NCBI GenBank assembly: GCA_030431485.1
Contig: JAUIIR010000007.1
Coordinates: forward strand, 37,666 to 101,665
Source of the DNA: Alphaproteobacteria bacterium
GTDB lineage: Bacteria > Pseudomonadota > Alphaproteobacteria > Rhodobacterales > Rhodobacteraceae
Direction of reading: 5' to 3'
DNA: 64,000 nucleotides
Part shown: positions 53,564 to 62,723 of the stretch, piece by piece
Layout: each line of letters starts with the position of its first letter
How positions within the stretch are numbered: the first letter of the stretch is position 1
Notes under the pieces: generated by a model
Seen by the model: only the letters and a program-made list of their open reading frames with translations
Databases searched by the model: none
What the model was told of the DNA's origin: nothing
Program-made: the position numbers and the translations under genes

Positions 53564-53594
53564 CAAAAAAGGGCAGCCTCTGGGCTGCCTTTTT
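53564..53594. terminator. Bidirectional intrinsic terminator after infB
   Basis: Stem GGCAGCC/GGCTGCC (53572-53578, 53583-53589) with a 4-nt loop. It is flanked by A6 on the left and T5 on the right, so it can stop infB transcription on the plus strand and the 44-aa gene on the minus strand. Confidence 0.88.
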
Positions 53595-53616
53595 GCTTTT
53601 CAGAGATGTTAAGGGA

Positions 53617-53751
53617 TTAGGCTGTTTTCGCGACCGGCACGCCGGTGAAAACCCGATCTCCAACACGGACGGAAATTCGACCATCTGGCAGGGTTTTTTC
53701 TAAAACGCCCTGCACAGACATGCACGTTCCAACGATAATTGTCTTCAGCAT
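53617..53751 (-). CDS. Small 44-aa protein of unknown function
   Basis: 44 codons from ATG 53751 to TAA, starting MLKTIIVGTCMSVQGVLE and ending GVPVAKTA. A GGGGGAG ribosome site lies about seven bases before the ATG, and a bidirectional terminator follows the stop, so it has all the marks of a real gene. The sequence alternates beta-like hydrophobic residues with DGRISVRVGDRVFTG, suggesting a small beta structure. I recall similar short hypothetical proteins in Rhodobacteraceae but know no function. Confidence 0.65.
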   Translation of the reverse strand: MLKTIIVGTCMSVQGVLEKTLPDGRISVRVGDRVFTGVPVAKTA

Positions 53752-53854
53752 GTCAAATCTCCCCCAAGTTCTGACACGTCTTAATTAGTTTGCTGCCCAT
53801 TTCATTGCCACAAAAAAAACATATTTTCAGTTTTTTAGCCGCGCGGAGAGTTTT

Positions 53855-54253
53855 TTAGAGCCAATCCCGCAAAATCGGGATCAGCGGAATGTCTGCCGGG
53901 GGCATTGGATAGTCTTTTAGTTGGTTCACGCGCACCCATTTCAGCGCCTGTCCCTCTTTCGATTCGGGTATGCCATTCCATTTCCGGCAGGCAAAGAGCG
54001 GCATGAGAAGGTGAAACTCATCATAAGTATGAGACGCAAAGGTGAGCGGCGCGAGGCAGCTTTGCCATGTATCGATGCCCAGCTCCTCCTGCAGTTCGCG
54101 TATCAGCGCCTGCTCAGGCGTTTCCCCCGGTTCAACCTTGCCGCCAGGAAATTCCCAAAGGCCGGCCATGGGTTTGCCCTCGGGACGTTGGGCCAGAAGG
54201 ATGCGCCCATCGAGGTCGATGAGCGCAACTGCGGAAACAAGAACAACTTTCAC
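53855..54253 (-). CDS. mutT: Nudix hydrolase, MutT-type (8-oxo-dGTP diphosphatase)
   Basis: 132 aa from a GTG that overlaps the argJ stop by 4 bp (GTGA). The Nudix box spans about residues 38-60: GGKVEPGETPEQAL followed by RELQEELGI, with all catalytic Glu present. LLAQRPEGKPMAGLWEFPGG matches MutT. It would clear oxidised guanine nucleotides. It is co-translated with argJ, a combination I associate with the roseobacter secA-ppiC-argJ-mutT block. Strict specificity for 8-oxo-dGTP is inferred from similarity to MutT. Confidence 0.92.
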   Translation of the reverse strand: MKVVLVSAVALIDLDGRILLAQRPEGKPMAGLWEFPGGKVEPGETPEQALIRELQEELGIDTWQSCLAPLTFASHTYDEFHLLMPLFACRKWNGIPESKEGQALKWVRVNQLKDYPMPPADIPLIPILRDWL

Positions 54254-55479
54254 GAGCGGTAATCGGCGTTGATCGAGATGTAGCCGTGGGTAAGGTCACA
54301 GGTCCAGACGGTGGCAGACCCGCTGCCCATACCCAGATCGACGGTCATGGAGATGTTTTCCTGCTTCATGACGGCAGCGCCCTGTTCCTCGCGGTAGTCG
54401 GGATCGACCCAGCCTTTGTTGGCGACTTTGACATCGCCGAAGGAAATGCTGAGCGTGTCGCGATCAGCCGGGGCGCCGGATTTGCCGATGGCCATGACGA
54501 CGCGGCCCCAGTTGGGGTCCTCGCCGGCGATGGCGGTTTTGACCAGCGGAGAATTGGCGATGGACATCGCGTGGGTCTTTGCATCGGCATCGTTGAGCGC
54601 GCCGGTGACGGTGATTTCCACGAACTTGGTCGCGCCTTCGCCATCGCGGACGACCTGATGCGCGAGGTCTTGCATGACGTGATGCAAGCCGTCACGGAAC
54701 GCACCATCCTCTGCGGAGACAGGCACGCCGGATGCACCTGTGGCGGCGACAAGCAGCGTGTCAGAAGTAGAGGTGTCGCTGTCTACGGTGATGCTGTTGA
54801 AGGTTTTTTCATTCAGTTCGGATACCAAAGCCTGGAGATCGGATTGTGCGATCTTGGCGTCGGTGAAAATATAGACGAGCATTGTCGCCATATCCGGCGC
54901 GATCATACCCGAGCCTTTGGCAATGCCCGCGATAGTGACGCTGCCGCCAGGCAAATCGACGCTGGTGGTCGATCCCTTCGGGAAGGTGTCGGTGGTCATA
55001 ATCGCCTTGGCGGCACCGTGCAGGCCAGCCTCGTCCAAATTGCCATAAAGCTCTTCGACCTTGGCCGCGATACGGTCATGCGGCAGACGTTCACCGATCA
55101 CTCCGGTCGAGCTTGTGAAGACCCGGGTGGCGGGCAGGCCTGTCACACGGGCGACCTCTGCACAGATTGCTTGAACCGACTCATCCCCTGCCCGGCCCGT
55201 AAAGGCGTTGGAGTTTCCGGAATTCACGATGATGGCGGCGCCACCATCGTCTTCAAGCCGGATTTTCGACTGGCAATCCAGCACATTGGCCGACCGCGTG
55301 GCGGATCTTGTAAACGCGCCCGCCACGCAGCTTCCCGGGTCGAGAACGGCCAGCATCACGTCGGTTCGACCAGCATATTTGACGCCTGCGGCTGCGGTTG
55401 CAAACCTTGCCCCTTTGACGACCGGCAGCGTTGGGAAGCTGGCCGGTGCCAGAGGCGAAACCGATGTGATCTTGGCCAA
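54250..55479 (-). CDS. argJ: Bifunctional ornithine acetyltransferase/N-acetylglutamate synthase
   Basis: 409 aa from a TTG at 55479, eight bases after GGAGG and four bases after the ppiC stop. The self-cleavage site is in KGSGMIAPDMATM: the precursor is cut before T199, which becomes the N-terminal nucleophile of the beta chain. GGSVTIAGIAKGSGM and the DTSTSDTLLVAATG block are typical of ArgJ. It recycles the acetyl group in arginine synthesis. It overlaps mutT by 4 bp. Confidence 0.96.
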   Translation of the reverse strand: MAKITSVSPLAPASFPTLPVVKGARFATAAAGVKYAGRTDVMLAVLDPGSCVAGAFTRSATRSANVLDCQSKIRLEDDGGAAIIVNSGNSNAFTGRAGDESVQAICAEVARVTGLPATRVFTSSTGVIGERLPHDRIAAKVEELYGNLDEAGLHGAAKAIMTTDTFPKGSTTSVDLPGGSVTIAGIAKGSGMIAPDMATMLVYIFTDAKIAQSDLQALVSELNEKTFNSITVDSDTSTSDTLLVAATGASGVPVSAEDGAFRDGLHHVMQDLAHQVVRDGEGATKFVEITVTGALNDADAKTHAMSIANSPLVKTAIAGEDPNWGRVVMAIGKSGAPADRDTLSISFGDVKVANKGWVDPDYREEQGAAVMKQENISMTVDLGMGSGSATVWTCDLTHGYISINADYRS

Positions 55480-55482
55480 TTC

Positions 55483-56334
55483 TTATTCCTCCAAAAGACC
55501 AATATTGCTCAGGACAGAGGTGTCGACCTCTTCCTTGGCGGTGCGTGTGACGTCGGCCGCGCTTGTCAGCTCTTCGATTTTTTGAGTGACGGCCTGCTGG
55601 CTTAGTTGATTCTCGATTTCGGCACGGACTGACTCAAGCGCCGGAGCCTCCTGCGCGCGGGTTTCGTTCAGTGTGATGACATGCCAGCCAAACTGCGTTT
55701 GAACCGGCTCAGAGATCGCGCCGACCTCAAGCTCTTCCACGGCCGCCTGGAACTCGGGGACCATCATGCCGGCTGCAAACCAGCCAAGCTGACCGCCGTT
55801 CGGACCAGACGGACCGGTGGATTTTTCGCGGGCCACCTCAGCGAAATCTGCACCACCATTCAAGTCTTCGACTATGGCCGCCGCTTCTTCCTGTGTTTCC
55901 ACAAGAATGTGCGAGGCGTTGTATTCCTGTGCGGGTTCACCCTGCCGATAGTTTTCCTCATAGGCCGCCTGAACAGCGTCTTCTGTTACGGCGTCATCGA
56001 CGATGCCTTCGATCACCTGCGCTGCGGTCAGTGTGCGGCGCTCGTTTTCAAGGGCCAACTGGATCCGGCGGCTATCCCCGGCTGTGTCCTGCTGGCTGAG
56101 AACGGTTTGTTGCACGATCTGATCCATGATGCCGTCCCAAAGCACATCATCGGGAAGCTGCTGGTATTGCTCGGGCAACGACGCGCGGATCATCAGCATA
56201 TGGCCCAGCATGATTTCGGTGCCATTGACCGTGGCCACCACCGAGTCTGCCGTCAGCGTGTCCTGCGCCTGCACCGGCAGGGCCAGCATCAGGGCGAACG
56301 CGCTTGCGGAGAGTTTCGTGATGAGATTCGTCAT
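55483..56334 (-). CDS. Parvulin-type periplasmic peptidyl-prolyl isomerase
   Basis: 283 aa from the ATG at 56334, behind GGAAGG; longer starts lack a signal sequence. The signal peptide ends at about residue 24 (VQA/QD). An N-terminal SurA-like helical region is followed by a parvulin domain (about 130-225): YNASHILVETQEEAAAIVED, SGPNGGQLGWFAAGMMVPEF and TQFGWHVITLNETR. It is a probable folding helper for exported proteins, apt next to secA, from which it is divergent. argJ follows on the same strand. Confidence 0.92.
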   Translation of the reverse strand: MTNLITKLSASAFALMLALPVQAQDTLTADSVVATVNGTEIMLGHMLMIRASLPEQYQQLPDDVLWDGIMDQIVQQTVLSQQDTAGDSRRIQLALENERRTLTAAQVIEGIVDDAVTEDAVQAAYEENYRQGEPAQEYNASHILVETQEEAAAIVEDLNGGADFAEVAREKSTGPSGPNGGQLGWFAAGMMVPEFQAAVEELEVGAISEPVQTQFGWHVITLNETRAQEAPALESVRAEIENQLSQQAVTQKIEELTSAADVTRTAKEEVDTSVLSNIGLLEE

Positions 56335-56373
56335 GTTTATCCTTCCAGAGCCGCCCCTACCGTGGGGGCGACA

Positions 56374-56402
56374 TTGACAGTGTATTTCCCTGACCTTACA
56401 TC
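56374..56402 (+). promoter_or_regulatory. Possible secA promoter
   Basis: TTGACA (perfect -35) lies 17 bp before TACATC, in the 174-bp divergent region between ppiC and secA. It would give a leader of about 100 nt. The -10 match is poor (3/6). Confidence 0.35.
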
Positions 56403-56508
56403 GCCACAAGGCGCTGCAAAGCCAGTCGTTCCCCTGTGACATATGGGCTGTGTGCGAGGCGAGCAAGCAGATGCCGCACACGAAGATGTCAAAGCTGAAA
56501 GTGGATGA

Positions 56509-59220
56509 ATGCTGGGATTAGGTAAAGTCGCGCGCAAGGTGTTCGGAACGCCGAACGACCGCAAAGTCAAGGCGACCCGCCCACTGGTAGAAAAGATCAA
56601 CGCACTGGAAGCGGATTTCGAAAAGCTGAGCGATGCGCAGCTGATCGAGAAAACAGCCGAATTCAAGGCACGCCACTCAAATGGGGAAGCGCTGGATGCT
56701 CTGCTGCCCGAGGCGTTTGCCAATTGTCGCGAAGCGGCGAAGCGCGCGCTGGGGTTGCGGGCGTTTGATGTGCAGCTGATGGGAGGCATTTTCCTGCATC
56801 AGGGCAATATCTCGGAAATGAAGACCGGTGAAGGCAAGACACTGGTCGCGACGTTCCCGGCCTATCTGAATGCACTGACCGGCCGAGGCGTACACATCGT
56901 TACGGTTAATGACTATCTTGCCAAGCGCGACAGCGAATGGATGAGCAAGGTCTACGGTGCACTTGGTATGACGACCGGTGTCGTTTATCCGCGTCAGCCG
57001 GACGCAGAAAAGCAGGCCGCCTATGCCTGCGACATCACCTATGCGACGAATAACGAACTTGGGTTCGATTATTTGCGCGACAACATGAAGTCCGAGCTGA
57101 AGCAAATGTATCAGCGCGACCACTACATGGCGATTGTTGACGAGGTGGACTCGATCCTGATCGACGAGGCACGGACGCCGCTTATCATCTCGGGACCTGC
57201 TCAGGACCGCAGCGAGCTGTACGTCGCCATCGACAAGGTGATCCCATCGCTGACCGAGGAACATTTCTCGCTGGATGAAAAGACGCGGAACGTGTCCTTC
57301 ACCGATGAGGGCAACGAGTACCTTGAAGAAACGCTGCACGGGCTTGGACTACTGCCTGAGGGTCAGTCGCTTTACGATCCGGAAAGCACAACCCTGATCC
57401 ACCACATCAACCAGGGTCTGCGTGCGCACAAGCTTTACCAAAAGGACAAAGACTACATCGTCCGCGATGGCGAGGTTGTGCTGATCGACGAATTCACTGG
57501 CCGCATGATGGCGGGACGGCGCTTGTCCGAAGGTCTGCATCAGGCGATTGAGGCCAAGGAAGGCTGCAACATTCAGCCCGAGAACGTGACGCTCGCGTCG
57601 GTGACGTTCCAAAACTATTTCCGCCTTTATGAAAAGCTGGCCGGCATGACCGGGACGGCGGCGACCGAAGCAGACGAATTTGCCGAGATCTACGGTCTTG
57701 GCGTGGTTGAAGTGCCAACCAACCGCGCGATTGCGCGGATCGACGAAGACGACAAGGTTTATCGCACGGCGCAGGAAAAATACGACGCCATCGTGCTAGA
57801 GATCAAAGAGGCGCACGAAAAGGGCCAGCCGGTTCTTGTGGGCACGACCTCGATCGAAAAGTCCGAGATGCTGAGCCAGTTGCTGACCAAAGCGGGGCTC
57901 AAGCACAACGTTCTGAACGCGCGTCAGCATGAGCAGGAAGCGCAGATCGTCGCCGACGCGGGCAAATTGGGCGCGATCACCATCGCGACCAACATGGCAG
58001 GTCGCGGAACCGACATCAAACTGGGTGGCAATGTCGAGTTCAAGATCATGGAAGCGATTGCCGCCGATTCCGAGGGCGATCCCGAAGCGATCCGCCAGCG
58101 GATCGAAGCAGAACACACGTCCGACGAAGAGGCGGTGAAGGCCGCAGGGGGACTGTTCGTTCTGGCCACAGAACGGCACGAAAGCCGCCGCATCGACAAC
58201 CAGCTACGCGGCCGGTCTGGCCGTCAGGGCGACCCTGGCCGGTCCTCCTTCTTCCTATCGCTGGACGACGATCTGATGCGGATCTTCGGGTCCGAACGGC
58301 TGGACAAGGTGCTGTCGACGTTGGGCATGAAGGATGGCGAAGCGATTGTGCACCCGTGGGTGAACAAGTCGCTTGAGCGTGCACAGGCCAAGGTCGAAGG
58401 CCGCAACTTCGACATCCGAAAGCAACTTCTGAAATTCGACGACGTGATGAACGATCAGCGGAAGGTGATCTTCAGCCAGCGTCGTGAAATCATGGAAGCG
58501 CAGGATCTTTCCGAGATTGCGCAGGACATGCGACATCAGGTGATCGACGATCTGGTCGATACTTATATCCCGCCCAAAACCTATGCTGACCAATGGAACA
58601 CCGAGGGTTTGCAAACCGCAGTCAAGGAACTGGTCGGTGTGGACGCGCCCGTTGTCCAATGGGGCGATGAAGAAGGTGTTGATGCCGAAGCGATGCGCGA
58701 GCGTCTCGAAGAGGCATCGGACGAGATGATGGCCAAGAAGGCCGAAGCTTTCGGTCCCGACACGATGCGTCAGATTGAAAAGCAGGTTCTGCTGCAGACG
58801 ATCGATAGCAAGTGGCGTGAGCACCTTTTGACACTTGAACATCTGCGGTCTGTTGTTGGCTTCCGGGGCTATGCGCAGCGCGATCCGCTGAATGAATACA
58901 AGTCCGAAGCGTTCCAGCTTTTTGAATCGATGCTGGACAGCCTGCGCGAGGACGTGAGCAAACAGCTTGGTCAAGTCCGCCCGATGACGGAAGAGGAGCA
59001 GCAGGCCATGTTGCAGCAGCTTGCCGCTCAGCAAGCGGCGATGGCAAAGGCGGCAGAAGCTGCCAACCCGCAGCAAGGCACACCTCCAGTAGACCCGGAG
59101 AATACGATTGATGGATTTGACGAGGCTGATCCGACTACATGGGGCAATCCTGGCCGAAACGACCTTTGCCCTTGCGGGTCGGGTAAGAAGTTCAAGCACT
59201 GTCACGGACGGCTGGCATAG
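56509..59220 (+). CDS. secA: Protein translocase ATPase SecA
   Basis: 903 aa. NBD1 has the Walker [12 protein letters not shown] and the DEAD-like [15 protein letters not shown]2 has [18 protein letters not shown] and the [17 protein letters not shown] block ([19 protein letters not shown]). The helical wing and scaffold regions follow, and the C-terminal zinc-binding [14 protein letters not shown] binds SecB. It drives post-translational export through SecYEG. Standard length. It is divergent from the parvulin gene. Confidence 0.98.
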   Translation: MLGLGKVARKVFGTPNDRKVKATRPLVEKINALEADFEKLSDAQLIEKTAEFKARHSNGEALDALLPEAFANCREAAKRALGLRAFDVQLMGGIFLHQGNISEMKTGEGKTLVATFPAYLNALTGRGVHIVTVNDYLAKRDSEWMSKVYGALGMTTGVVYPRQPDAEKQAAYACDITYATNNELGFDYLRDNMKSELKQMYQRDHYMAIVDEVDSILIDEARTPLIISGPAQDRSELYVAIDKVIPSLTEEHFSLDEKTRNVSFTDEGNEYLEETLHGLGLLPEGQSLYDPESTTLIHHINQGLRAHKLYQKDKDYIVRDGEVVLIDEFTGRMMAGRRLSEGLHQAIEAKEGCNIQPENVTLASVTFQNYFRLYEKLAGMTGTAATEADEFAEIYGLGVVEVPTNRAIARIDEDDKVYRTAQEKYDAIVLEIKEAHEKGQPVLVGTTSIEKSEMLSQLLTKAGLKHNVLNARQHEQEAQIVADAGKLGAITIATNMAGRGTDIKLGGNVEFKIMEAIAADSEGDPEAIRQRIEAEHTSDEEAVKAAGGLFVLATERHESRRIDNQLRGRSGRQGDPGRSSFFLSLDDDLMRIFGSERLDKVLSTLGMKDGEAIVHPWVNKSLERAQAKVEGRNFDIRKQLLKFDDVMNDQRKVIFSQRREIMEAQDLSEIAQDMRHQVIDDLVDTYIPPKTYADQWNTEGLQTAVKELVGVDAPVVQWGDEEGVDAEAMRERLEEASDEMMAKKAEAFGPDTMRQIEKQVLLQTIDSKWREHLLTLEHLRSVVGFRGYAQRDPLNEYKSEAFQLFESMLDSLREDVSKQLGQVRPMTEEEQQAMLQQLAAQQAAMAKAAEAANPQQGTPPVDPENTIDGFDEADPTTWGNPGRNDLCPCGSGKKFKHCHGRLA

Positions 59221-59325
59221 AGCCGTCCCGCCACATTCCGGTCGAAAAGTGACCCCAGCGTTGCCCTAGGCAGACCCTATTCCCAAGACAGACTTCCTGA
59301 TGTGGTCGTGCATTGGGAGTCTGTT

Positions 59326-60288
59326 GTGGACCGGAAGTTTACAATTCGTCTCGCAGCTTTGACGCTATGTACTGCTGTCGCGATTGGCGGTGCAATGCAG
59401 GCCTGGCCAACGTCTGGGTCGCGTTTCTCGGACCAAAGCGCATTCGAGGTGTCGGAGGTGCAGCCAGTCTCGTCGACCCCGCGCGACATGCTCCCAAAAG
59501 ATATGCCGGTTGTGGCATCCTTGCCTAAACAGGTCGTCGCAGGCGCCGCACCAGATGTGATAGAGCCGGAAATCGTGATCCCCGAAGCTCCAAAGGACAC
59601 CGGGTTCGCCTGCGAAGTCACCATGACAGCAGAGCCGATTGCTGGGGCGATGATGTCGGTCGATATCGCAGCGCCCTGTCATGGCAGCGAACGCGTGACT
59701 TTGCATCACAATGGGCTGATGTTCACGTCTGTGATGCAGCCGGATGGCACCTTGTCCCTAGACATACCGGCACTCACCGAACAGGCGCTTGTGATCGCAT
59801 CGTTCATGGATGGTGGCGGCGCTGTGGCAATGGCGCAGGTGTCGTCTGTCCCGTTCTATGACCGCGTTGTGTTGCAATGGCGGGGCAATGCCGGACTGCA
59901 ATTGCATGCACGGGAATTCGACGCCGATTACTTTACGGATGGCCATGTTTGGCAAGGTGCCGGGTTTGACCCGACCCGTGCGGCAACAGGGGAAGGCGGT
60001 TTCCTGACCACCCTTGGAGCAGCGCATGCACCGGACGCCCTTTTGGCAGAGGTGTACACGTTCCCGACCGGAATGACCAAGGCATCCGGAACCGTAGTGC
60101 TTACGGTCGAGGCAGAGATCCTTGCGTCGAATTGTGACAGCAGGATCGAAGCCCAGACACTGGAAATCCGCAATGGCGGAGCGTTGAGCTCGCAAGAATT
60201 GACCATTGATGTGCCGGGATGTGACACGGTTGGGGATTTCTTGCTGTTGAAAAATCTCGTCGAAGACCTGACAATCGCCGCAAAATAA
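59326..60288 (+). CDS. Signal-anchored secreted protein of unknown function near secA
   Basis: 320 aa from a GTG at 59326 (GGGAG six bases upstream; a GTG at 59302 is possible). An N-terminal hydrophobic segment (LAALTLCTAVAIGGAMQAW) anchors or exports it. A Pro-rich linker leads to a beta-rich domain with CEVTMTAEPIAGAMMSVDI, VVLQWRGNAGLQLHAREF and two later cysteines. No catalytic motif is recognised. Homologues beside secA may be labelled translocase by neighbourhood; nothing here supports that. It is followed 24 bp later by the PstS-OmpA fusion. Confidence 0.75.
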   Translation: MDRKFTIRLAALTLCTAVAIGGAMQAWPTSGSRFSDQSAFEVSEVQPVSSTPRDMLPKDMPVVASLPKQVVAGAAPDVIEPEIVIPEAPKDTGFACEVTMTAEPIAGAMMSVDIAAPCHGSERVTLHHNGLMFTSVMQPDGTLSLDIPALTEQALVIASFMDGGGAVAMAQVSSVPFYDRVVLQWRGNAGLQLHAREFDADYFTDGHVWQGAGFDPTRAATGEGGFLTTLGAAHAPDALLAEVYTFPTGMTKASGTVVLTVEAEILASNCDSRIEAQTLEIRNGGALSSQELTIDVPGCDTVGDFLLLKNLVEDLTIAAK

Positions 60289-60312
60289 ACGGGCGGGTCG
60301 GGGGCACCTTCC

Positions 60313-61872
60313 ATGAAAACCTTTTGTGCGGCGCTTTGGGCCGCACTCTTCCTTTTGGTGGCCGGCACGTCGGTCCGGGCCGATGACGTGACTCTGCGGT
60401 CGCGCGACGGGGCGATTGAGTTGTCCGGCACTTTGCTGGGCTTCGACGGCGAGTTCTATCGCGTTCAAACTCAATACGGCGAGCTTACCGTCGATGGATC
60501 AGGCGTGCTCTGCGAAGGGCCGGGATGCCCGTCTCTGACCGATTTCGTCGCAGAGCTTTCGATCTCGGGTTCATCAACCATCGGCGATGTTCTGATGCCC
60601 GCTCTTGTTGAAGGGTTTGCACTGCAGAACGGCCTCAAAGCGGTCCGAAATCGCAAGGACGATACGCACTTCGAATATGTTCTGAGCACTCCGGATCAGG
60701 GCACACCGGTAGGACGCTTTCAATTCCGCGTCTCCAGCACTGATGAAGGGTTTGCCGATCTCCTGGCCGACGAAGCCGATCTGGTTATGGCGTTGAGGGA
60801 GATCAGAAAGGGCGAATTGACGCTTGCGTCGGAAGTTGGGCTTGGGCGGCTGGACGATGTGAACCGCAGCCGGGTTCTGGCTCTCGATGCAATGACGGTG
60901 ATCGTGTCGCCAACCAACCCTGTCTCGGCGACCTCGGTATCGGACCTTGCGCGCATCCTTTCTGGCGAGATTGACAACTGGCGCAGCCTCGGTGGGCCAG
61001 ACGCACCAATCTCACTCCACATGCGCGATGCTCAGTCCGGGATCGCGCAGGCGGTCGAAGATCGGGTTCTGCGACAAGCGGGTTTGTCGCTGACAGAGGG
61101 CGTGGCGCGCCACCAGACCAATACCGCTCTGGCACAAGCGGTGGCGCGGGATCAGCTTGGGCTTGGGGTCGCCAGCTATTCCGAAATCGGCAACAGCAAG
61201 GCATTGGCATTGACGGGTCCTTGCGGGTTTCAGCTGCGCGCAAATCGGCTGACGATCAAGACCGAGGACTATCCGCTGACCGCCCCGATGTTCCTCTACA
61301 TCCCGGCGCGACGGCTGCCGAAACTGGCACGCGAATTCCTGGCTTACACTCGCACAGCTCCCGCCCAAATCATAACGCGTCGCGCAGGTTTCGTGGATCA
61401 GGCGCCGGAAGAGATCACGCTGAATGCGCAAGGCGACCGGTTTGCAAATGCCATTCGTGTGGCAGGCGATGAGGAAGACCTCGCCTCTTTGAAACGCATG
61501 GTCGAAACCTTGGCCCCCTTGCGGCGGCTCTCGACCTCGTTTCGGTTCGAAGCCGGAGCCGCACGATTGGACGCACAGTCGCGGTCGAACGTACTACAGT
61601 TGGCGCGTGCCATAGAGGCCGGAACATATGACGGACGCCACTTGGTGTTCGTCGGTTTTTCTGACGGAGAAGGGCCAGCCGGAAACAATTTGCGGATTGC
61701 CCAGCAGCGCGCGCAGGCCGTCAAACAGGCTATCGAAGCGGCTGTAGAGACGTCGAACCTGTCGCAGGTGCGCCTGTCTACCGATGCGTTTGGGGAGGCA
61801 ATGCCAATGGCGTGTGATGATACAAGCTGGGGACGGCAGGTGAACCGTCGGGTCGAGGTCTGGGTAAGGTAG
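60313..61872 (+). CDS. PstS-like binding domain fused to OmpA peptidoglycan-binding domain
   Basis: 519 aa. The signal peptide ends at about residue 23 (VRA/DD). A short beta region (25-75) precedes a type II periplasmic binding domain (about 80-350) of the phosphate-binding class: LSISGSSTIGDVLMPALVEG and ARILSGEIDNWRSLGGPDAP. The C-terminal OmpA domain (about 395-519) has RFEAGAARLDAQSRSNVLQL and NLRIAQQRAQAVKQAIEA. This would hold the binding domain to the cell wall rather than deliver ligand to a permease. No Pst genes are nearby. Confidence 0.88.
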   Translation: MKTFCAALWAALFLLVAGTSVRADDVTLRSRDGAIELSGTLLGFDGEFYRVQTQYGELTVDGSGVLCEGPGCPSLTDFVAELSISGSSTIGDVLMPALVEGFALQNGLKAVRNRKDDTHFEYVLSTPDQGTPVGRFQFRVSSTDEGFADLLADEADLVMALREIRKGELTLASEVGLGRLDDVNRSRVLALDAMTVIVSPTNPVSATSVSDLARILSGEIDNWRSLGGPDAPISLHMRDAQSGIAQAVEDRVLRQAGLSLTEGVARHQTNTALAQAVARDQLGLGVASYSEIGNSKALALTGPCGFQLRANRLTIKTEDYPLTAPMFLYIPARRLPKLAREFLAYTRTAPAQIITRRAGFVDQAPEEITLNAQGDRFANAIRVAGDEEDLASLKRMVETLAPLRRLSTSFRFEAGAARLDAQSRSNVLQLARAIEAGTYDGRHLVFVGFSDGEGPAGNNLRIAQQRAQAVKQAIEAAVETSNLSQVRLSTDAFGEAMPMACDDTSWGRQVNRRVEVWVR

Positions 61873-61879
61873 TTAGCCT

Positions 61880-62656
61880 TCAGAGATAGCCTTCGGATTT
61901 GAAGCTGACTTCGGTGGATCTACCGATCACAAGATGGTCGTGTACCGTGATGCCAACCGAGTCACAGGCGCCTTGGATCTGTTCGGTCATGTCAATGTCT
62001 GCGGTCGATGGGGTGGGATCACCCGATGGATGATTGTGCACAAGGATCAGAGCCGACGCATTGAGATCGAGCGCGCGTTTGATCACCTCGCGTGGGTAGA
62101 CAGGGACATGATCAACAGTGCCTTTGCCCTGAATTTCATCCGCGATCAGGATGTTCTTGCGATCAAGGAACAGCACGCGAAACAATTCGGTGTCGCGGTG
62201 AGACATGGTCACGCGGCAGTAATCCAGCAGTGCGTTCCAGCTTGAGATCACCGGGCGCTTCAGCACTGTGCCTTGCGCCATACGGTGGGTCGCGGCTTCG
62301 ATCAGTTTCAAGTCGAGTGCGATCTCGGGGCCCACGCCCTCAATTTCGGTCAGTCTTTCGACGGGCGCGGAAAGGACATGATTGAAGTTACCAAAGGCAG
62401 CAATCAGTCGATTGGCAAGCGGTTTGACATCGCCATTCTTGAGGCAGCGGAAGAGTATCAATTCCAGCAGTTCATAATCAGGGAGTGGGTCCGCACCACC
62501 AACCAAAAAGCGCTGCCGCAGGCGTTTGCGGTGGCCGCCGATATAGGATGGCTGTTTCGGCTTGTGACGCGCTTGGGCCATTGGATCCGCCGGAGGCGCT
62601 GGGACCTGAGCTGCGGTTTCGAATAGCGAGAGTTGAGAGTTGGGATTGCGCGCCAT
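61880..62656 (-). CDS. radC: RadC-family JAMM/MPN domain protein
   Basis: 258 aa. An N-terminal helix-hairpin-helix region (LTEIEGVGPEIALDLKLIEA) is followed by the JAMM-type DUF2466 domain with the metal motif LVHNHPSGDPTPSTAD (H207, H209) and an Asp near 220. Proteins of this family are named RadC, but a DNA-repair role has not held up for E. coli RadC. No Shine-Dalgarno site is seen; a perfect hairpin abuts the ATG. It is convergent with the PstS-OmpA fusion gene (7-bp gap). Confidence 0.92.
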   Translation of the reverse strand: MARNPNSQLSLFETAAQVPAPPADPMAQARHKPKQPSYIGGHRKRLRQRFLVGGADPLPDYELLELILFRCLKNGDVKPLANRLIAAFGNFNHVLSAPVERLTEIEGVGPEIALDLKLIEAATHRMAQGTVLKRPVISSWNALLDYCRVTMSHRDTELFRVLFLDRKNILIADEIQGKGTVDHVPVYPREVIKRALDLNASALILVHNHPSGDPTPSTADIDMTEQIQGACDSVGITVHDHLVIGRSTEVSFKSEGYL

Positions 62657-62673
62657 GCGCCATTTTTGGCGCA
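62656..62673 (-). promoter_or_regulatory. Hairpin abutting the radC start codon
   Basis: On the minus strand TGCGCCA and TGGCGCA form a perfect 7-bp stem with a 4-nt A loop. The last stem base is the A of the radC ATG. It takes the place of a ribosome site and could limit translation. Confidence 0.45.
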
Positions 62674-62696
62674 GAAGGTCTTAATGAAACGCTAAC

Positions 62697-62717
62697 GGCC
62701 CCGCACTGGGCGGGGCC
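62697..62717 (-). terminator. GC hairpin downstream of dnaJ
   Basis: Perfect 8-bp stem GGCCCCGC/GCGGGGCC (62697-62704, 62710-62717) with a 5-nt loop, just after the dnaJ stop. There is no clear T-tract. Likely dnaJ transcript end or 3' protection, separating it from radC. Confidence 0.55.
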
Positions 62718-62723
62718 GCGGGA

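Noticed and set aside
54286..55605. 439-codon plus-strand open frame opposite argJ
   Set aside because: Antisense artefact of GC-rich codon use; argJ on the minus strand has full family motifs and correct operon spacing.
56352..56370. CGCCCC/GGGGCG inverted repeat upstream of ppiC
   Set aside because: Short 6-bp stem with a 7-nt loop close to the ppiC start; could be an operator, but there is no second line of support.
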